This document shows, piece by piece, positions 33,724 to 42,527 of a stretch of 60,193 nt of DNA. The position numbers were made by a program, and so were the translations under genes. This stretch comes from a virus. The DNA lies in the IMG/VR virus record IMGVR_UViG_3300040801_004246, positions 1 through 60,193 of that record, one strand, 5' to 3'. The notes beneath the pieces were generated by a model. That model worked only from the letters and a program-made list of their open reading frames with translations. It was not told where the DNA came from and did no database searches. The first letter of the stretch is position 1. The number at the start of each line of letters is the position of its first letter.

Positions 33724-34140
33724 TTAGAAGGGTATCTCTTCATTGGAGTCAAAACTCGGTTCTGGGCCGAATTCTGGAGCCGGAGGTCTATTGCCCCCAC
33801 CAGCACTTGCTTTTGAGCCCCCCGTAAAGCTGAAATTATTAGCAACAATCTCTGTGGTGTATTTCTTCTGGCCTTGCTGGTCCTCCCACGATCTTGTCTG
33901 GAGCTTCCCTTGAAGGAAAATCTCAGAGCCTTTACTAAAGTGCTCGCCAATCACCTCAGCCAATTTTCCCCAAACCACAACTCGGTGCCACTCAGTACGC
34001 TCCTGCTGGTTTCCGTCGCGATCCTTCCATCGCTCCGAGGTCGCAACACTCAGCTGAGCCACAGTTTGGCCGCTAGTGATCGTTTTGACCTCTGGGTCTG
34101 CGCCCAATCGTCCTAGAATTGTCACTTGATTCACACTCAT
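33724..34140 (-). CDS. ssb: Single-stranded DNA-binding protein
   Basis: Bacterial-type SSB of 138 residues. The OB-fold (residues about 1-112) has VNQVTILGRLGADPEV, WHRVVVWGKLAEV and SEIFLQGKLQTRSW. A short Gly/Pro linker leads to an acidic tip NEEIPF, the conserved peptide that recruits replication and repair proteins. AGGAGGT lies upstream of ATG 34140. A GGTATAAG element 42 bases upstream is a likely promoter, since the gene is divergent from the spike gene. It should coat single-stranded DNA during phage replication with the polymerase and helicase encoded nearby. Confidence 0.95.
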   Translation of the reverse strand: MSVNQVTILGRLGADPEVKTITSGQTVAQLSVATSERWKDRDGNQQERTEWHRVVVWGKLAEVIGEHFSKGSEIFLQGKLQTRSWEDQQGQKKYTTEIVANNFSFTGGSKASAGGGNRPPAPEFGPEPSFDSNEEIPF

Positions 34141-34181
34141 TTGTACCTCCTATATAGGTGTTATTACGGTTCCGTATTGCT

Positions 34182-34189
34182 CTTATACC
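34182..34189 (-). promoter_or_regulatory. GGTATAAG promoter-like element upstream of ssb
   Basis: Minus-strand GGTATAAG in the divergent intergenic region, 41 bases before the SSB start codon. No TTGACA-like -35 element is visible at normal spacing, so an extended -10 or phage-specific promoter is possible. Confidence 0.5.
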
Positions 34190-34225
34190 TTGTGACTGAT
34201 AATCTTTTCTTGGAGAATACGCCAT

Positions 34226-35371
34226 ATGGATCAGTCGATTTATGAAGCCCAAAATGAGGACAGGCAGTCCATTTCAAATGCCATCGCCTTTGGGAGGATC
34301 ACAAGAGTCTTCCCGGAAAGACGTGCCTGTGAGGTGAAGACCTTCTTTGGAAAAGGGGCTGCCGACGATAACCATATCCCTAATTGCCAATGGATTAATC
34401 TTGATGGTCACCCCGATGGTGATGAGTCAGCAGTCATCCCTCGAGTGGGCTCCTTTGGCTTCGTATTCTATATTGACGGCGAACCGTTTTTCTTCGGGTT
34501 CATGAGGCCCCTTGCCGCCAACGGAAGTGCTGAAACTGGTGAGATTTTAGAGCCCCTCAACGAAGGGGACCGAGTACTTAAAACCATCGGTAAAAACCGA
34601 ATCATCATGAGGGCCCACGGTGAAATCCAAATTGAAAGCACACGGACGTGTCGTACTATCTATTTTCCAGACTTTAATCTCATCAATACCTTATGTCGTA
34701 ATTACGAGTTCCGTACTGATGGCGGTACTGTCGACTGGAAGAACGACGGTAATAACAATACATTATCCAGGCAAGAGTGGCGTGACACGCTCGAAAGAGC
34801 CAACATCATTGTCGAAGAAAAGGGACGAGTTTCCGGTGAGATACTGTGGCGTGAACAGATCGGCCTTGGAGGAACAAATCTCGCTCCTTCTTCGGTAGTC
34901 TACACAAGGACAGTTAAAAACACCGGAGAAACAGAGCTTTTCATCAGGGCACCTGACGCCCCAAGTGGGCACAACTTAAAAATCCTCCCCGATGGGCAGA
35001 CAGATCTCAACATCGCCGATAAGACCTCCGTACAAATCAAACCCACCGGAGAGGTGACTTTAGATGTTGGCCCTGGGAATGCCGTCCTCAACATTAAACC
35101 CGACGGATCTGTCAGTCTCACCACAAAATCCACCATCGACGCAACCGCAGACAAAGACATTTCCATGACCACTAAAGCCAACATGAGCGCCACTGTGGGG
35201 GGTAATTTGGACGCCAATGTTACAGGAAACTTATCGGCACAATGCGCAAAAGCTACAATAAAAGCCAACTCTAATGTCTTCACCGGTGGAGCCGTCACGG
35301 ACAACACGATCAACAATGACCCGATCACGGGTATTCCGCTCAACGGGGTTGGCGGCGTGGACCTTGTATAA
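34226..35371 (+). CDS. Baseplate central spike protein (gpV/gp5-like)
   Basis: A 381-residue protein with spike architecture. Residues about 15-110 form an OB-fold-like domain (GRITRVFPERRACEVKTFFG, FGFVFYIDGEPFFFGF) and a middle region links to the shaft. From about residue 250 come short repeated strands (NLKILPDGQTDLNI, SVQIKPTGEVTLDV, NIKPDGSVSLT, then alternating small residues), typical of the intertwined trimeric beta-helix of phage spikes. Such spikes puncture the host envelope. TTGGAG precedes the ATG. It is coupled to the next gene (TAATG). Confidence 0.8.
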   Translation: MDQSIYEAQNEDRQSISNAIAFGRITRVFPERRACEVKTFFGKGAADDNHIPNCQWINLDGHPDGDESAVIPRVGSFGFVFYIDGEPFFFGFMRPLAANGSAETGEILEPLNEGDRVLKTIGKNRIIMRAHGEIQIESTRTCRTIYFPDFNLINTLCRNYEFRTDGGTVDWKNDGNNNTLSRQEWRDTLERANIIVEEKGRVSGEILWREQIGLGGTNLAPSSVVYTRTVKNTGETELFIRAPDAPSGHNLKILPDGQTDLNIADKTSVQIKPTGEVTLDVGPGNAVLNIKPDGSVSLTTKSTIDATADKDISMTTKANMSATVGGNLDANVTGNLSAQCAKATIKANSNVFTGGAVTDNTINNDPITGIPLNGVGGVDLV

Positions 35372-36000
35372 TGCCTATCGTTGGTCCAGATCTATCTCAA
35401 AAAATTGAGGAAGGCCTTGCACCTTGGAACGGGGTTGAACTCACCCCTTTTTGTGAAGCCATCGGAAATGGTCTGGCTCTTGCCACCATAGGCCAACTCG
35501 GATTTGCAACCGATGATGTCGGAGCGCAACCAGGCGCTGGGGTGGGCCAGGGCACGGGAATTGTGGGGATGGATCCTACCAGCATGGCGGATGTGATCTT
35601 CCAAGTCGGCCAAGGGTTCTGGTCAGGCTCCCAAAACAACGGCCCAGGAGTTGAGTGGCGAGGATTTTGCGACAAGATCAGTGCGGTGATTGTTTCATAT
35701 CTCGCAGCTGAAGCAGATCTGCTCTCACAGCACACACCGATATTTGTGGGGAATGGTTCGGTGAACTCCTACTTTGGCCTTGTTCCGCAGACCGTGGCCC
35801 AACAAATCGTAGCTCAAGGACCTCCGGCGTGGGCCGCTTGGAGGTTTCCGGAGCTGGCTTTAGCTGTCGCCACAGGTTATGTGACAGAGATTACTACCCA
35901 CAGCCCAGGAAGCTCGGTTACGATCGGGGGAGCTTTTGCCGGTCCCGTTCCACCGGGGCCTGTGCCTGGAAATGGCTCAGGTGTGGGGATCGTATTATAA
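35371..36000 (+). CDS. Baseplate-associated protein after the spike
   Basis: A 209-residue Gly/Ala/Pro-rich protein. Two halves have related starts (GVELTPFCEAIGNGL and GVEWRGFCDKISAVI), suggesting an internal duplication. The C terminus is a Pro/Gly tail (GPVPPGPVPGNGSG). Coupling to the spike by TAATG suggests a baseplate hub or spike-associated protein. No family is named with confidence. Confidence 0.6.
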   Translation: MPIVGPDLSQKIEEGLAPWNGVELTPFCEAIGNGLALATIGQLGFATDDVGAQPGAGVGQGTGIVGMDPTSMADVIFQVGQGFWSGSQNNGPGVEWRGFCDKISAVIVSYLAAEADLLSQHTPIFVGNGSVNSYFGLVPQTVAQQIVAQGPPAWAAWRFPELALAVATGYVTEITTHSPGSSVTIGGAFAGPVPPGPVPGNGSGVGIVL

Positions 36001-36073
36001 TTGAGCAGTAGGATATATTGAGCTACAGTGATAAAGTAAGCTTGTCAGACCAAGGTTTTCAAGGAAGGTAGAT

Positions 36074-38065
36074 ATGTCATTTCCACAGGGGTTATTTGTC
36101 GAAGATCCGCAGATGCAGGATGTCTCTTTACACTCAATTTCTCAAGATCCAGATGAGTGGTCCGAAGAGGTCATACAGCGATTCAAAGAGCGGATCCCAC
36201 GATCGGCAAGCATGAATGCCTTTGTGAAGTTCATGAAAAAGGACGAGGAAAACGGCACAGCCACGGGATCTATCATGGTCGCCGACTCCAAAAAACAAGT
36301 CGTGGTTCCTGTGATCATCAAGGAATTCATGATGTTTCCACTTGATGTGATGATCGCTGATAAAAGACTCCTTCCCCTGACCCCTGACCACTTCGACAAG
36401 ATCTTCAACTCAAATGACGTATTCGATGGGATCGAAGAGTATCCTGTCTTCGGTGGCCTTGGTCGGTTCGAAGACGCCAACCTCTGGAATGCGACCTACC
36501 CACCATCTCTTGGTCGTTATGCCTACGCTTCAGGCCAAAACTTTGAAATGCTCAACGAGATCTCGGAAACCATCGACGGCTCAGAGCTTAAAACTTTCCT
36601 TATAGAAAACCCTGGAGTGGCTGCCAACTTCCATAAAAATGGTCACGCTGAAGTGATCAAAAAGGTGGCAAACCTTGGAAACGTGAACATGAATGAGTTC
36701 TCTCAAGGATCTGAGAAGTTAATCGACAGACCGATCACTATGCTCAGACGCCAAGGACCAAACCATTACTCAATCCTTGCCAACTCAGACAAGGTTTTCT
36801 CTCCAGTAATCACAGACCACCCAAGACCTGAGCTCCACAAGACTCTCGTCACAGTTTCAGATTGCGCTCAGGATGACATCAACGATGTCGATCAAAATGG
36901 TGAGAAGTGGCTCTCTGTTCCGGTTGAAGATCCTGCCAATCCTTACGTCTATATCGAAGGCTCTGAGAAAAAAGACATCGAGATGGCTGAAGAGTTTGAT
37001 CACTACGTGGTGAAATCAAACCGCGGGGTTGAGCACAAAGGTGTGGTGATCCCCAAGGTCATCAACTTTGATATGGAGCCTGCAAACCTCAAAATTTTCA
37101 TCGGAAAAACCATGTCGACTATCCAACCGGATATCGCAGGCATCCGAATCCAGAACCCTGATCGCTTCAATAAACTTGAGGGCGAAAAGATCAAGGTGGG
37201 GCAAACAGGAACGTTTGTCTATATGATCAATAAATCAAAAGGCCTTGCCACGATCCCTGTGACTGTGAAGTCTATGGAAGTTGATGGCAGCTGCTTAAAA
37301 GTTAAAGTCATGGATAACATGGGTGGGGGCTACAAGCTCAAGTTCGATCCTTGCAATAAACTGCAGCGAATCGCCAAGATCGGTGACTGCTACTGTATGC
37401 CAGGGGAGTTCCGTTGGGTTCCAATGGAAGGCTTTGAGCAAATCTCAAACTCGACAGCTGACTACCTCTCAAAGACCGCAGCACAGCGAAAAACAGCCAA
37501 TCCTTGGAAGCTTATCCCCACGGGATTTGGCCAGTACTCTCTTAAAGGTTCTCAAAAATATGCTTCTGCCTGCGGGTGGGATCACAGCAATCTTCAAGAG
37601 TACCAAGCAAAGTTTATCCTTGGATCGTTAGGGATGAGCGAGGCCGGCCAAGATCTAGCGATGAAGGTTGCCGCCAGACGCGGTCACGCCGAAATCCACG
37701 GAATTAAGAATCTCCCTCTTACTTCCGAAAAGGTGGCTGAGGCCAGACCGTTGGCGAGAAGAATTGTGAAGATCGCAGAAGGGTTGAGAGTGAACTTGAT
37801 CAAAGAGGCAAGCTACATGCAAGAGTCGCAAACTGTGGACACTCTGCTCTCTTTGAACTTTGTGAATCCAGAGAACCTTTCAAGGTTCGTCAACAAACTG
37901 CCCTCACTTAAAAGCACAGTATCTCACCTAGCCAGTCTTCTGATTGCAAGCCGCTTAGGGTTTCAAGAGATCCCCGAACAGGCCACATCGACTGCGATGT
38001 ACCGCCTTTTGGACGTGATCGAAGGGCTTGAGGCACTAAAAGCTCAATCAGAGTCGTCAAACTAG
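36074..38065 (+). CDS. Large virion structural protein (663 residues)
   Basis: A 663-residue protein of mixed alpha/beta composition without catalytic motifs. The N-terminal 480 residues are globular. The C-terminal 180 are helical with several K-x-A motifs (LSKTAAQRKTANP, RRIVKIAEGL, NLIKEAS). AAGGAAGG precedes the ATG. It lies between spike and packaging genes, so it is probably a virion or tail-completion protein. I do not recognise a family. Confidence 0.6.
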   Translation: MSFPQGLFVEDPQMQDVSLHSISQDPDEWSEEVIQRFKERIPRSASMNAFVKFMKKDEENGTATGSIMVADSKKQVVVPVIIKEFMMFPLDVMIADKRLLPLTPDHFDKIFNSNDVFDGIEEYPVFGGLGRFEDANLWNATYPPSLGRYAYASGQNFEMLNEISETIDGSELKTFLIENPGVAANFHKNGHAEVIKKVANLGNVNMNEFSQGSEKLIDRPITMLRRQGPNHYSILANSDKVFSPVITDHPRPELHKTLVTVSDCAQDDINDVDQNGEKWLSVPVEDPANPYVYIEGSEKKDIEMAEEFDHYVVKSNRGVEHKGVVIPKVINFDMEPANLKIFIGKTMSTIQPDIAGIRIQNPDRFNKLEGEKIKVGQTGTFVYMINKSKGLATIPVTVKSMEVDGSCLKVKVMDNMGGGYKLKFDPCNKLQRIAKIGDCYCMPGEFRWVPMEGFEQISNSTADYLSKTAAQRKTANPWKLIPTGFGQYSLKGSQKYASACGWDHSNLQEYQAKFILGSLGMSEAGQDLAMKVAARRGHAEIHGIKNLPLTSEKVAEARPLARRIVKIAEGLRVNLIKEASYMQESQTVDTLLSLNFVNPENLSRFVNKLPSLKSTVSHLASLLIASRLGFQEIPEQATSTAMYRLLDVIEGLEALKAQSESSN

Positions 38066-38092
38066 GGCTTTATGGGATAGAATTGAAGATGT

Positions 38093-38998
38093 ATGGGCGT
38101 TACACCTTATTCGTTATACGTCCGCTTCCTCATTACTCGGGGTGTGGACACACTAGAAGACGTTAACGAGCAACTCAAAGAGCTCGACTTAGGCCCGTGT
38201 CCGAAAGCCGCTTTCGAAAAGCAATACAAAGTAATTCAGGATAATTTGCCAACCCCCACTTTGAATGAGATGGAGGCAAAAAGCTATACTCCTGAATTTA
38301 TCAGATGGATGAAAATTCTTGAAGTCGAGGAGTTCTGGAGGCTTGAAAAACCCTTCCGAGATCGAGAAAAGCTGCATCTAAAACTAGCAAAAGACGTTAA
38401 TTTCGACTCTGAGATGAGGCTCGTTCTTAACGCATTGCTTATGAAATCAAAGGACTTCAACGAGATCCACCAGGAGCTTTCGGCCAAATACTCAAGCCTT
38501 ATGAAGCCACTTCACATTGAGGTCTACCGGAAGTATTTCTTCAATGTTGAGATCATGACAAAGCAGGCTTGGCGAGACTACCTCAGGTGGCTTGGGCCAA
38601 AAGAGAAGTCTGTGATGTTTCTGGCGATGACTGAAGACCGGATGAGCCTTAAGGCTTTTCTAGAGCTCCCGGCCAATGTCGACATCGCTAAGAGTCTTCA
38701 GTATCTACTCGTGAGAGCTTACAACAAGGCAAAGACCTACCTTGAGTTCGACAGCCCTGAGTCGAATGCCCAGGCCTTAAAATGGATCGATGCGACCTTA
38801 AAACTTGCTGAAAAATATGACAAGCACGCCACCGGTGATGTGGCCGACTTTGGTAAGACCTTGCAGATGGAATTCGAATTCATCAGTGAGGATTTCCAAA
38901 CTCCGGACCAAGCCACTCTGGAAGCATTGCAGCAAGAGGCAAAAGACCGGAAGGATCAAGAGGCCAAAGAGAAGCGAGAAAATAAGGAAGTTGAATAA
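38093..38998 (+). CDS. Helical protein preceding large terminase; small-terminase candidate
   Basis: A 301-residue, strongly helical, charged protein with a coiled-coil, Lys/Glu-rich C-terminal tail. It is the gene immediately upstream of an iteron-like gap and the large terminase. That is the usual place of the small terminase (DNA-recognition) subunit, although it is longer than most and no helix-turn-helix is obvious to me. Its ribosome site is weak. The hexamer array directly downstream would be a natural binding site if it is TerS; this is inference. Confidence 0.5.
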   Translation: MGVTPYSLYVRFLITRGVDTLEDVNEQLKELDLGPCPKAAFEKQYKVIQDNLPTPTLNEMEAKSYTPEFIRWMKILEVEEFWRLEKPFRDREKLHLKLAKDVNFDSEMRLVLNALLMKSKDFNEIHQELSAKYSSLMKPLHIEVYRKYFFNVEIMTKQAWRDYLRWLGPKEKSVMFLAMTEDRMSLKAFLELPANVDIAKSLQYLLVRAYNKAKTYLEFDSPESNAQALKWIDATLKLAEKYDKHATGDVADFGKTLQMEFEFISEDFQTPDQATLEALQQEAKDRKDQEAKEKRENKEVE

Positions 38999-39393
38999 AA
39001 ATCGGGCAGTGTTACAGAAAACCCCCGATTTGTTACAAGATGTTACAGCAGGTTTGTAACGCTTTAGGGGAAAAATAGGGCAGTTTGAGAAAATGGGAAA
39101 GGGAGCTAAAGTGTTGAAATGTATATATAATAATAAGAATATGTGTTTTACACTTACTATAATATATATATACCGTTACAGAATTACAGCTTTTTGTGGG
39201 TACAACCCCATACGTAGTTTTTTTTCATTTTTTTCACTTTTCACAAAAATATTTTTTTTCATATACCTACCGTTGGATTTAGGGCGTAAATCTGTAACAT
39301 TTCTCCAAACTACTAGAATCACTAGACTTCTCAATTTTCTATCTGTAACGCTTTTCTGTAACGCCTCTTTTCTAGGCAATAGGGGGTATTTGC
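38999..39393. repeat. AT-rich gap with eight TGTAAC/GTTACA hexamers
   Basis: A gene-free, AT-rich stretch. GTTACA occurs at 39011, 39032, 39042 and 39175; TGTAAC at 39055, 39293, 39344 and 39357. The order (three inverted, one direct, one inverted, three direct) is rotationally symmetric. Two TCTGTAACGC copies (39342-39351, 39355-39364) are directly repeated. The centre holds a TATA-rich tract. Candidate packaging, origin or operator site. Confidence 0.6.
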
Positions 39394-41169
39394 ATGGATG
39401 ATAAGCACCTTGAGCCTATAATTGAGGCAGAAGAACTCGACGAGTACGAGCAGGAGGAAAGGGACTACCAGAACATTCAGATCGAGCGGCCGGACGTTAC
39501 CAAGGTCGCCAAGATCCAAGAGATGATCGGTGCTGGTGGCCTGATGAAGAAAAAGATCACAGCCAGAAAGTCGGCTTTTGTTCACAACCTCATTTACCTC
39601 GACGGGCATAAGTTTGATTTCACCGGCCGAGACTACCTCCTTCCGATCTACGACAGGAAAGACCAACAGATCCTACTTAAAACAGCTCGGCAGGTTGAAA
39701 AGACCACATTTTTAGGCAACAACCTTGTGATCACCTCAGCTTGTGTGCCTTATAATAAGTCACTCTACGTTTCGCCCTCACACACCCAGACCAGGCAGTT
39801 CTCAAACGAGAAGCTCAGGCCTGCAATTGAGAAGTCACCTATCATCAAAAAGTACCTCCAGGACACCAAGGTTAGCCACCAGGTGTTTGAGAAGGGGTTT
39901 ACCAACGGATCATATGTCTTTCTTCGATCGGCCTTCAGATCGGCAGATAGAGCGCGGGGGATTTCAGCCAGGAATCTATGCCTCGACGAGATCCAAGATA
40001 TGTACATCTCAGAGATCCCGGTCATCATGGAGTGCACCTCTCACTTTCCTGACTACTCGACCATGATGGCAGGCACGCCAAAGTCCTACGACAACCCGAT
40101 TGAGGTCTACTGGCAAAATACCACCCAAAACGAGTGGCTTGTGAAATGCCGAGCGTGCAATCACTACAACTTCCTTGATGACTCAAACATCGCTCCCACG
40201 GAAAAATACATCAATAAAGACCTACCACCAGGACCCGTCTGCAAAAAGTGCGACAAGCCTATAAATGTAGCAAAAGATGGCCGATGGATGAGCCTCTCAA
40301 CTGGGAAGCAGATCTCCGGCTACCGCATTCCACAGCTCATGGTTCCATGGATCATTGGCCTACATGACCAGTGGCTTAAGCTTTTATGGAAGAGGGACAA
40401 CTATCCTTTAGGCCAGTTCTATAATGAGGTGCTGGGAATTTCTTATGACTCGAGCTCAAAACCGATCACTCGTGCTGAACTGATCGACTGTTGTGATCCC
40501 ACCTACGTGATGTGGCGAGAGCCCTTCACTCCTGAGCGAATGGCAAAAGCCAAAAGGATGATATTAACAGCCGGGATCGATTGGGGTGAGGGAAATGATG
40601 GCTCTGAGAAATCTCCTTCTGGAAAAATCAGGACAGCCTCCTACACGGTTTTCACCGTTGGGACTTATGTGAACCAGAACCAATACAAGGTGCTCTTCAC
40701 CAAAAAATACACAGGAAAAGAAGTCGACCCTGACTACATCGTCAAAGACGTCGTTCGGATGGTAAAGGCTCTTGGGATTAGGCTTGTTGGGGTGGATTGG
40801 GGCCACGGATGGGGAGTCAATAACCAGCTCGTAAGACTTCTTGGGGCTGAGCGGGTGGTCCAGTTTCAGTACCTCCCGAAGCAAAAGCAAAGAATGAAGT
40901 GGGATCCGATTGGCTTTAAATATCAGCTTTTAAGAAACCTCGTGATATCTGAGGCTTTTGTGGCTCTAAAAAATGGTGGGATTGTTTTCCCCAGGTGGCA
41001 GGACATTGAACCTTTTGCCAAGGACATCTTGGGTGTCTACACTGAATACGATGAGTACCGGCGAGATATGAGATATGACCACAAACAGAGCGATCCGGAT
41101 GATTTCCTTCATTCCATGATCTACTCAAAACTTGCGGCTGACATCACTTTGGGGAGGAGATCGAGATGA
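39394..41169 (+). CDS. terL: Terminase large subunit
   Basis: DNA-packaging motor ATPase and nuclease, 591 residues. The ATPase domain has a Walker A-like TARQVEKTT (97-105) with Glu in place of the usual Gly before Lys, and Walker B LCLDEIQD (D198/E199). A four-cysteine ribbon (CRAC near 250 and CKKC near 285) separates it from the RNase H-fold nuclease, which has AGIDWGEG (D396), VGVDWGHG (D468) and SDPDDFLHS near the C terminus. AGGGGGT precedes the ATG. It should dock on the portal encoded at 20 kb and cut concatemeric DNA. Confidence 0.92.
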   Translation: MDDKHLEPIIEAEELDEYEQEERDYQNIQIERPDVTKVAKIQEMIGAGGLMKKKITARKSAFVHNLIYLDGHKFDFTGRDYLLPIYDRKDQQILLKTARQVEKTTFLGNNLVITSACVPYNKSLYVSPSHTQTRQFSNEKLRPAIEKSPIIKKYLQDTKVSHQVFEKGFTNGSYVFLRSAFRSADRARGISARNLCLDEIQDMYISEIPVIMECTSHFPDYSTMMAGTPKSYDNPIEVYWQNTTQNEWLVKCRACNHYNFLDDSNIAPTEKYINKDLPPGPVCKKCDKPINVAKDGRWMSLSTGKQISGYRIPQLMVPWIIGLHDQWLKLLWKRDNYPLGQFYNEVLGISYDSSSKPITRAELIDCCDPTYVMWREPFTPERMAKAKRMILTAGIDWGEGNDGSEKSPSGKIRTASYTVFTVGTYVNQNQYKVLFTKKYTGKEVDPDYIVKDVVRMVKALGIRLVGVDWGHGWGVNNQLVRLLGAERVVQFQYLPKQKQRMKWDPIGFKYQLLRNLVISEAFVALKNGGIVFPRWQDIEPFAKDILGVYTEYDEYRRDMRYDHKQSDPDDFLHSMIYSKLAADITLGRRSR

Positions 41170-41465
41170 CAAAATTTGGTGTCATGGGCCTGTTTAGTAT
41201 TTTAGGGTTCGGCCTTATTTTATTCTATTTGATTAATATGGAATACCGAGTGAAAAGCATGGAGCCAAAAGAGATCGCAGGGGGATCTCAGATGAAAAAG
41301 GTGGGGTTTATCAAGACCCAATCAGGTCTTTCGATTGAGATTTTTGAGCTTACCACCCAAGAGGTAAGGTGCTTTATTCCTGTGCAAACTCAAAATAAAG
41401 TGTATGGCCAAAAGCTTGTCGACAGGGTTTCTTTTGCCCCCACCCTCTCATGCACCCATAGGTAA
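41166..41465 (+). CDS. Small single-pass membrane protein
   Basis: A 99-residue protein with one N-terminal hydrophobic helix (about residues 5-24, GLFSILGFGLILFYLI) followed by a soluble beta-rich domain with two cysteines. The start overlaps the terminase stop (ATGA). It could be membrane-anchored or a virion component. No family is recognised. A strong hairpin follows. Confidence 0.6.
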   Translation: MTKFGVMGLFSILGFGLILFYLINMEYRVKSMEPKEIAGGSQMKKVGFIKTQSGLSIEIFELTTQEVRCFIPVQTQNKVYGQKLVDRVSFAPTLSCTHR

Positions 41466-41504
41466 AAAAAAGGAGTAGCGCCCCTTAAAAAGGCGCACCA
41501 CTCC
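41464..41504. terminator. Bidirectional-type terminator hairpin
   Basis: GGAGT and GCGCC (41472-41476, 41478-41482) pair with GGCGC and ACTCC (41492-41496, 41500-41504). On the minus strand eight T follow (plus-strand A 41464-41471). It lies between convergent genes and serves the minus-strand block most clearly. Confidence 0.75.
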
Positions 41505-41574
41505 AACAGCTGACTTAAACCTTATTAAAAAAGTCTGCTGGATCTTCCTTCCTCTGGGCCGCGGAAAGAATTAT

Positions 41575-41787
41575 TTACCTGATATCGACGTATTTCATCC
41601 GGCCGGGGTTTGCCCGGGGGACTTCTTTTAGACCCTGCTGGGTCACTGGATCAAGACCTTTGGTCTTTTTTGAGGCTTGAAGCATTCGGCTTGCAGCTGA
41701 TGGCTTCTTTTTGAAGGCCCCAATGCTTTTGAGATATTTCATGTGACCTGCACTCATTGCTTGTTTTTCAAAACCTGTCCAGAACAT
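41575..41787 (-). CDS. Small basic protein with N-terminal GFEKQA motif
   Basis: A 70-residue basic protein starting MFWTGFEKQA, from ATG 41787. This start has AAGGAG eight bases upstream and shares one base with the previous stop (TGATG); an ATG two codons earlier is too close to the ribosome site. The EKQA motif near the N terminus matches those in virion-type proteins at 22355 and 57764, although this gene lies in an early-type block. The C terminus is basic and Pro/Gly-containing. The function is unknown. Confidence 0.6.
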   Translation of the reverse strand: MFWTGFEKQAMSAGHMKYLKSIGAFKKKPSAASRMLQASKKTKGLDPVTQQGLKEVPRANPGRMKYVDIR

Positions 41788-41978
41788 CACCATTTCTCCT
41801 TAGGGCAAGACGCCATCTGTAGTGCAGTCTTCAACTTTATTATGCACTTACATATATTGCAAATATGAAGGCTAAGATTATAGTGCTCACAACCACGGCA
41901 AATCTTAAGACGGTGCTGAACGTCTTTTCGCTCGGCCAAGATCCTGAGGGTTCTTTTCTCACAAGCCCTACAGCTCAT
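41787..41978 (-). CDS. Zinc-ribbon small protein
   Basis: A 63-residue cysteine-rich protein with CRAC, CRGC and CNICKC groups and a terminal CPKEKW. This C-x2-C pattern ending in CP-x-KW is familiar from small phage zinc-ribbon proteins of unknown role. The ATG overlaps the upstream stop and its own stop overlaps the next start, so three small genes are translated as a chain. Zinc binding is inferred from the paired cysteines. Confidence 0.65.
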   Translation of the reverse strand: MSCRACEKRTLRILAERKDVQHRLKICRGCEHYNLSLHICNICKCIIKLKTALQMASCPKEKW

Positions 41979-42171
41979 CTTTTTTCTTAGATGTACATGG
42001 TCTGAGGTAATCGAAATAGGTCATGACACAGTTCACATCCCACTTCACCTTAGCTCCACAGAGGTAGTCCGTTTCCTTGATCTTGCTTCTATTGGAGAAC
42101 CTAAGAGTTTTCTCGGAAACGAAGGGCGCTCTGCAATTTGGGCATTTTCTGCGCTCGTCTTCGTTTTTCAT
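41968..42171 (-). CDS. Small zinc-ribbon protein, Lar-like candidate
   Basis: A 67-residue protein from ATG 42171 (AAGGAAG just upstream); a TTG extension to 42252 is less likely. It has KCPNC near the N terminus and later cysteines (DYLCGAK, DVNCVM, RPCTSK), giving one probable zinc site. The layout recalls restriction-alleviation Lar-type proteins (C-P-x-C followed by a second pair), but the match is weak. Confidence 0.5.
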   Translation of the reverse strand: MKNEDERRKCPNCRAPFVSEKTLRFSNRSKIKETDYLCGAKVKWDVNCVMTYFDYLRPCTSKKKDEL

Positions 42172-42302
42172 CTTCCTTGTGCCCCTTTCGGCAGCTTGAG
42201 GGCTGTTGCTCCATTTTAGCAAGTTTTGGTCAGAACTCTTACAACTCTGCAAGCAAATTTAATCATTCTAGACGTTTAGCCTAGCAGATTTTTTGCTATT
42301 TA

Positions 42303-42527
42303 TTAGCAATTTTTCCAGGGGTCTTCGACCACTTCAGAGCCGAGCTCTTTTTTCAGAGCTTCTCTGATCTTGTTTGAGATCTCCTCACCAGCATCAACGT
42401 AGTTATTCTGCTGGATGGCCTCGAGGACATCGAACCACTCAGTTTTTGTCAGAGCGATTGCGATCTCTTCTTCCTCCAAAGGAGGGTTATCGACAATGGG
42501 CGCTTGCCCTGATGTTTCTGCTCTCAT
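42303..42527 (-). CDS. Small acidic helical protein
   Basis: A 74-residue acidic protein with a helical core (ALTKTEWFDVLEAIQQNNYVD). GAGGAGGAG lies upstream and the ATG overlaps the previous stop (ATGA). Small acidic early phage proteins often inhibit host enzymes, but nothing in the sequence specifies a target. Confidence 0.6.
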   Translation of the reverse strand: MRAETSGQAPIVDNPPLEEEEIAIALTKTEWFDVLEAIQQNNYVDAGEEISNKIREALKKELGSEVVEDPWKNC

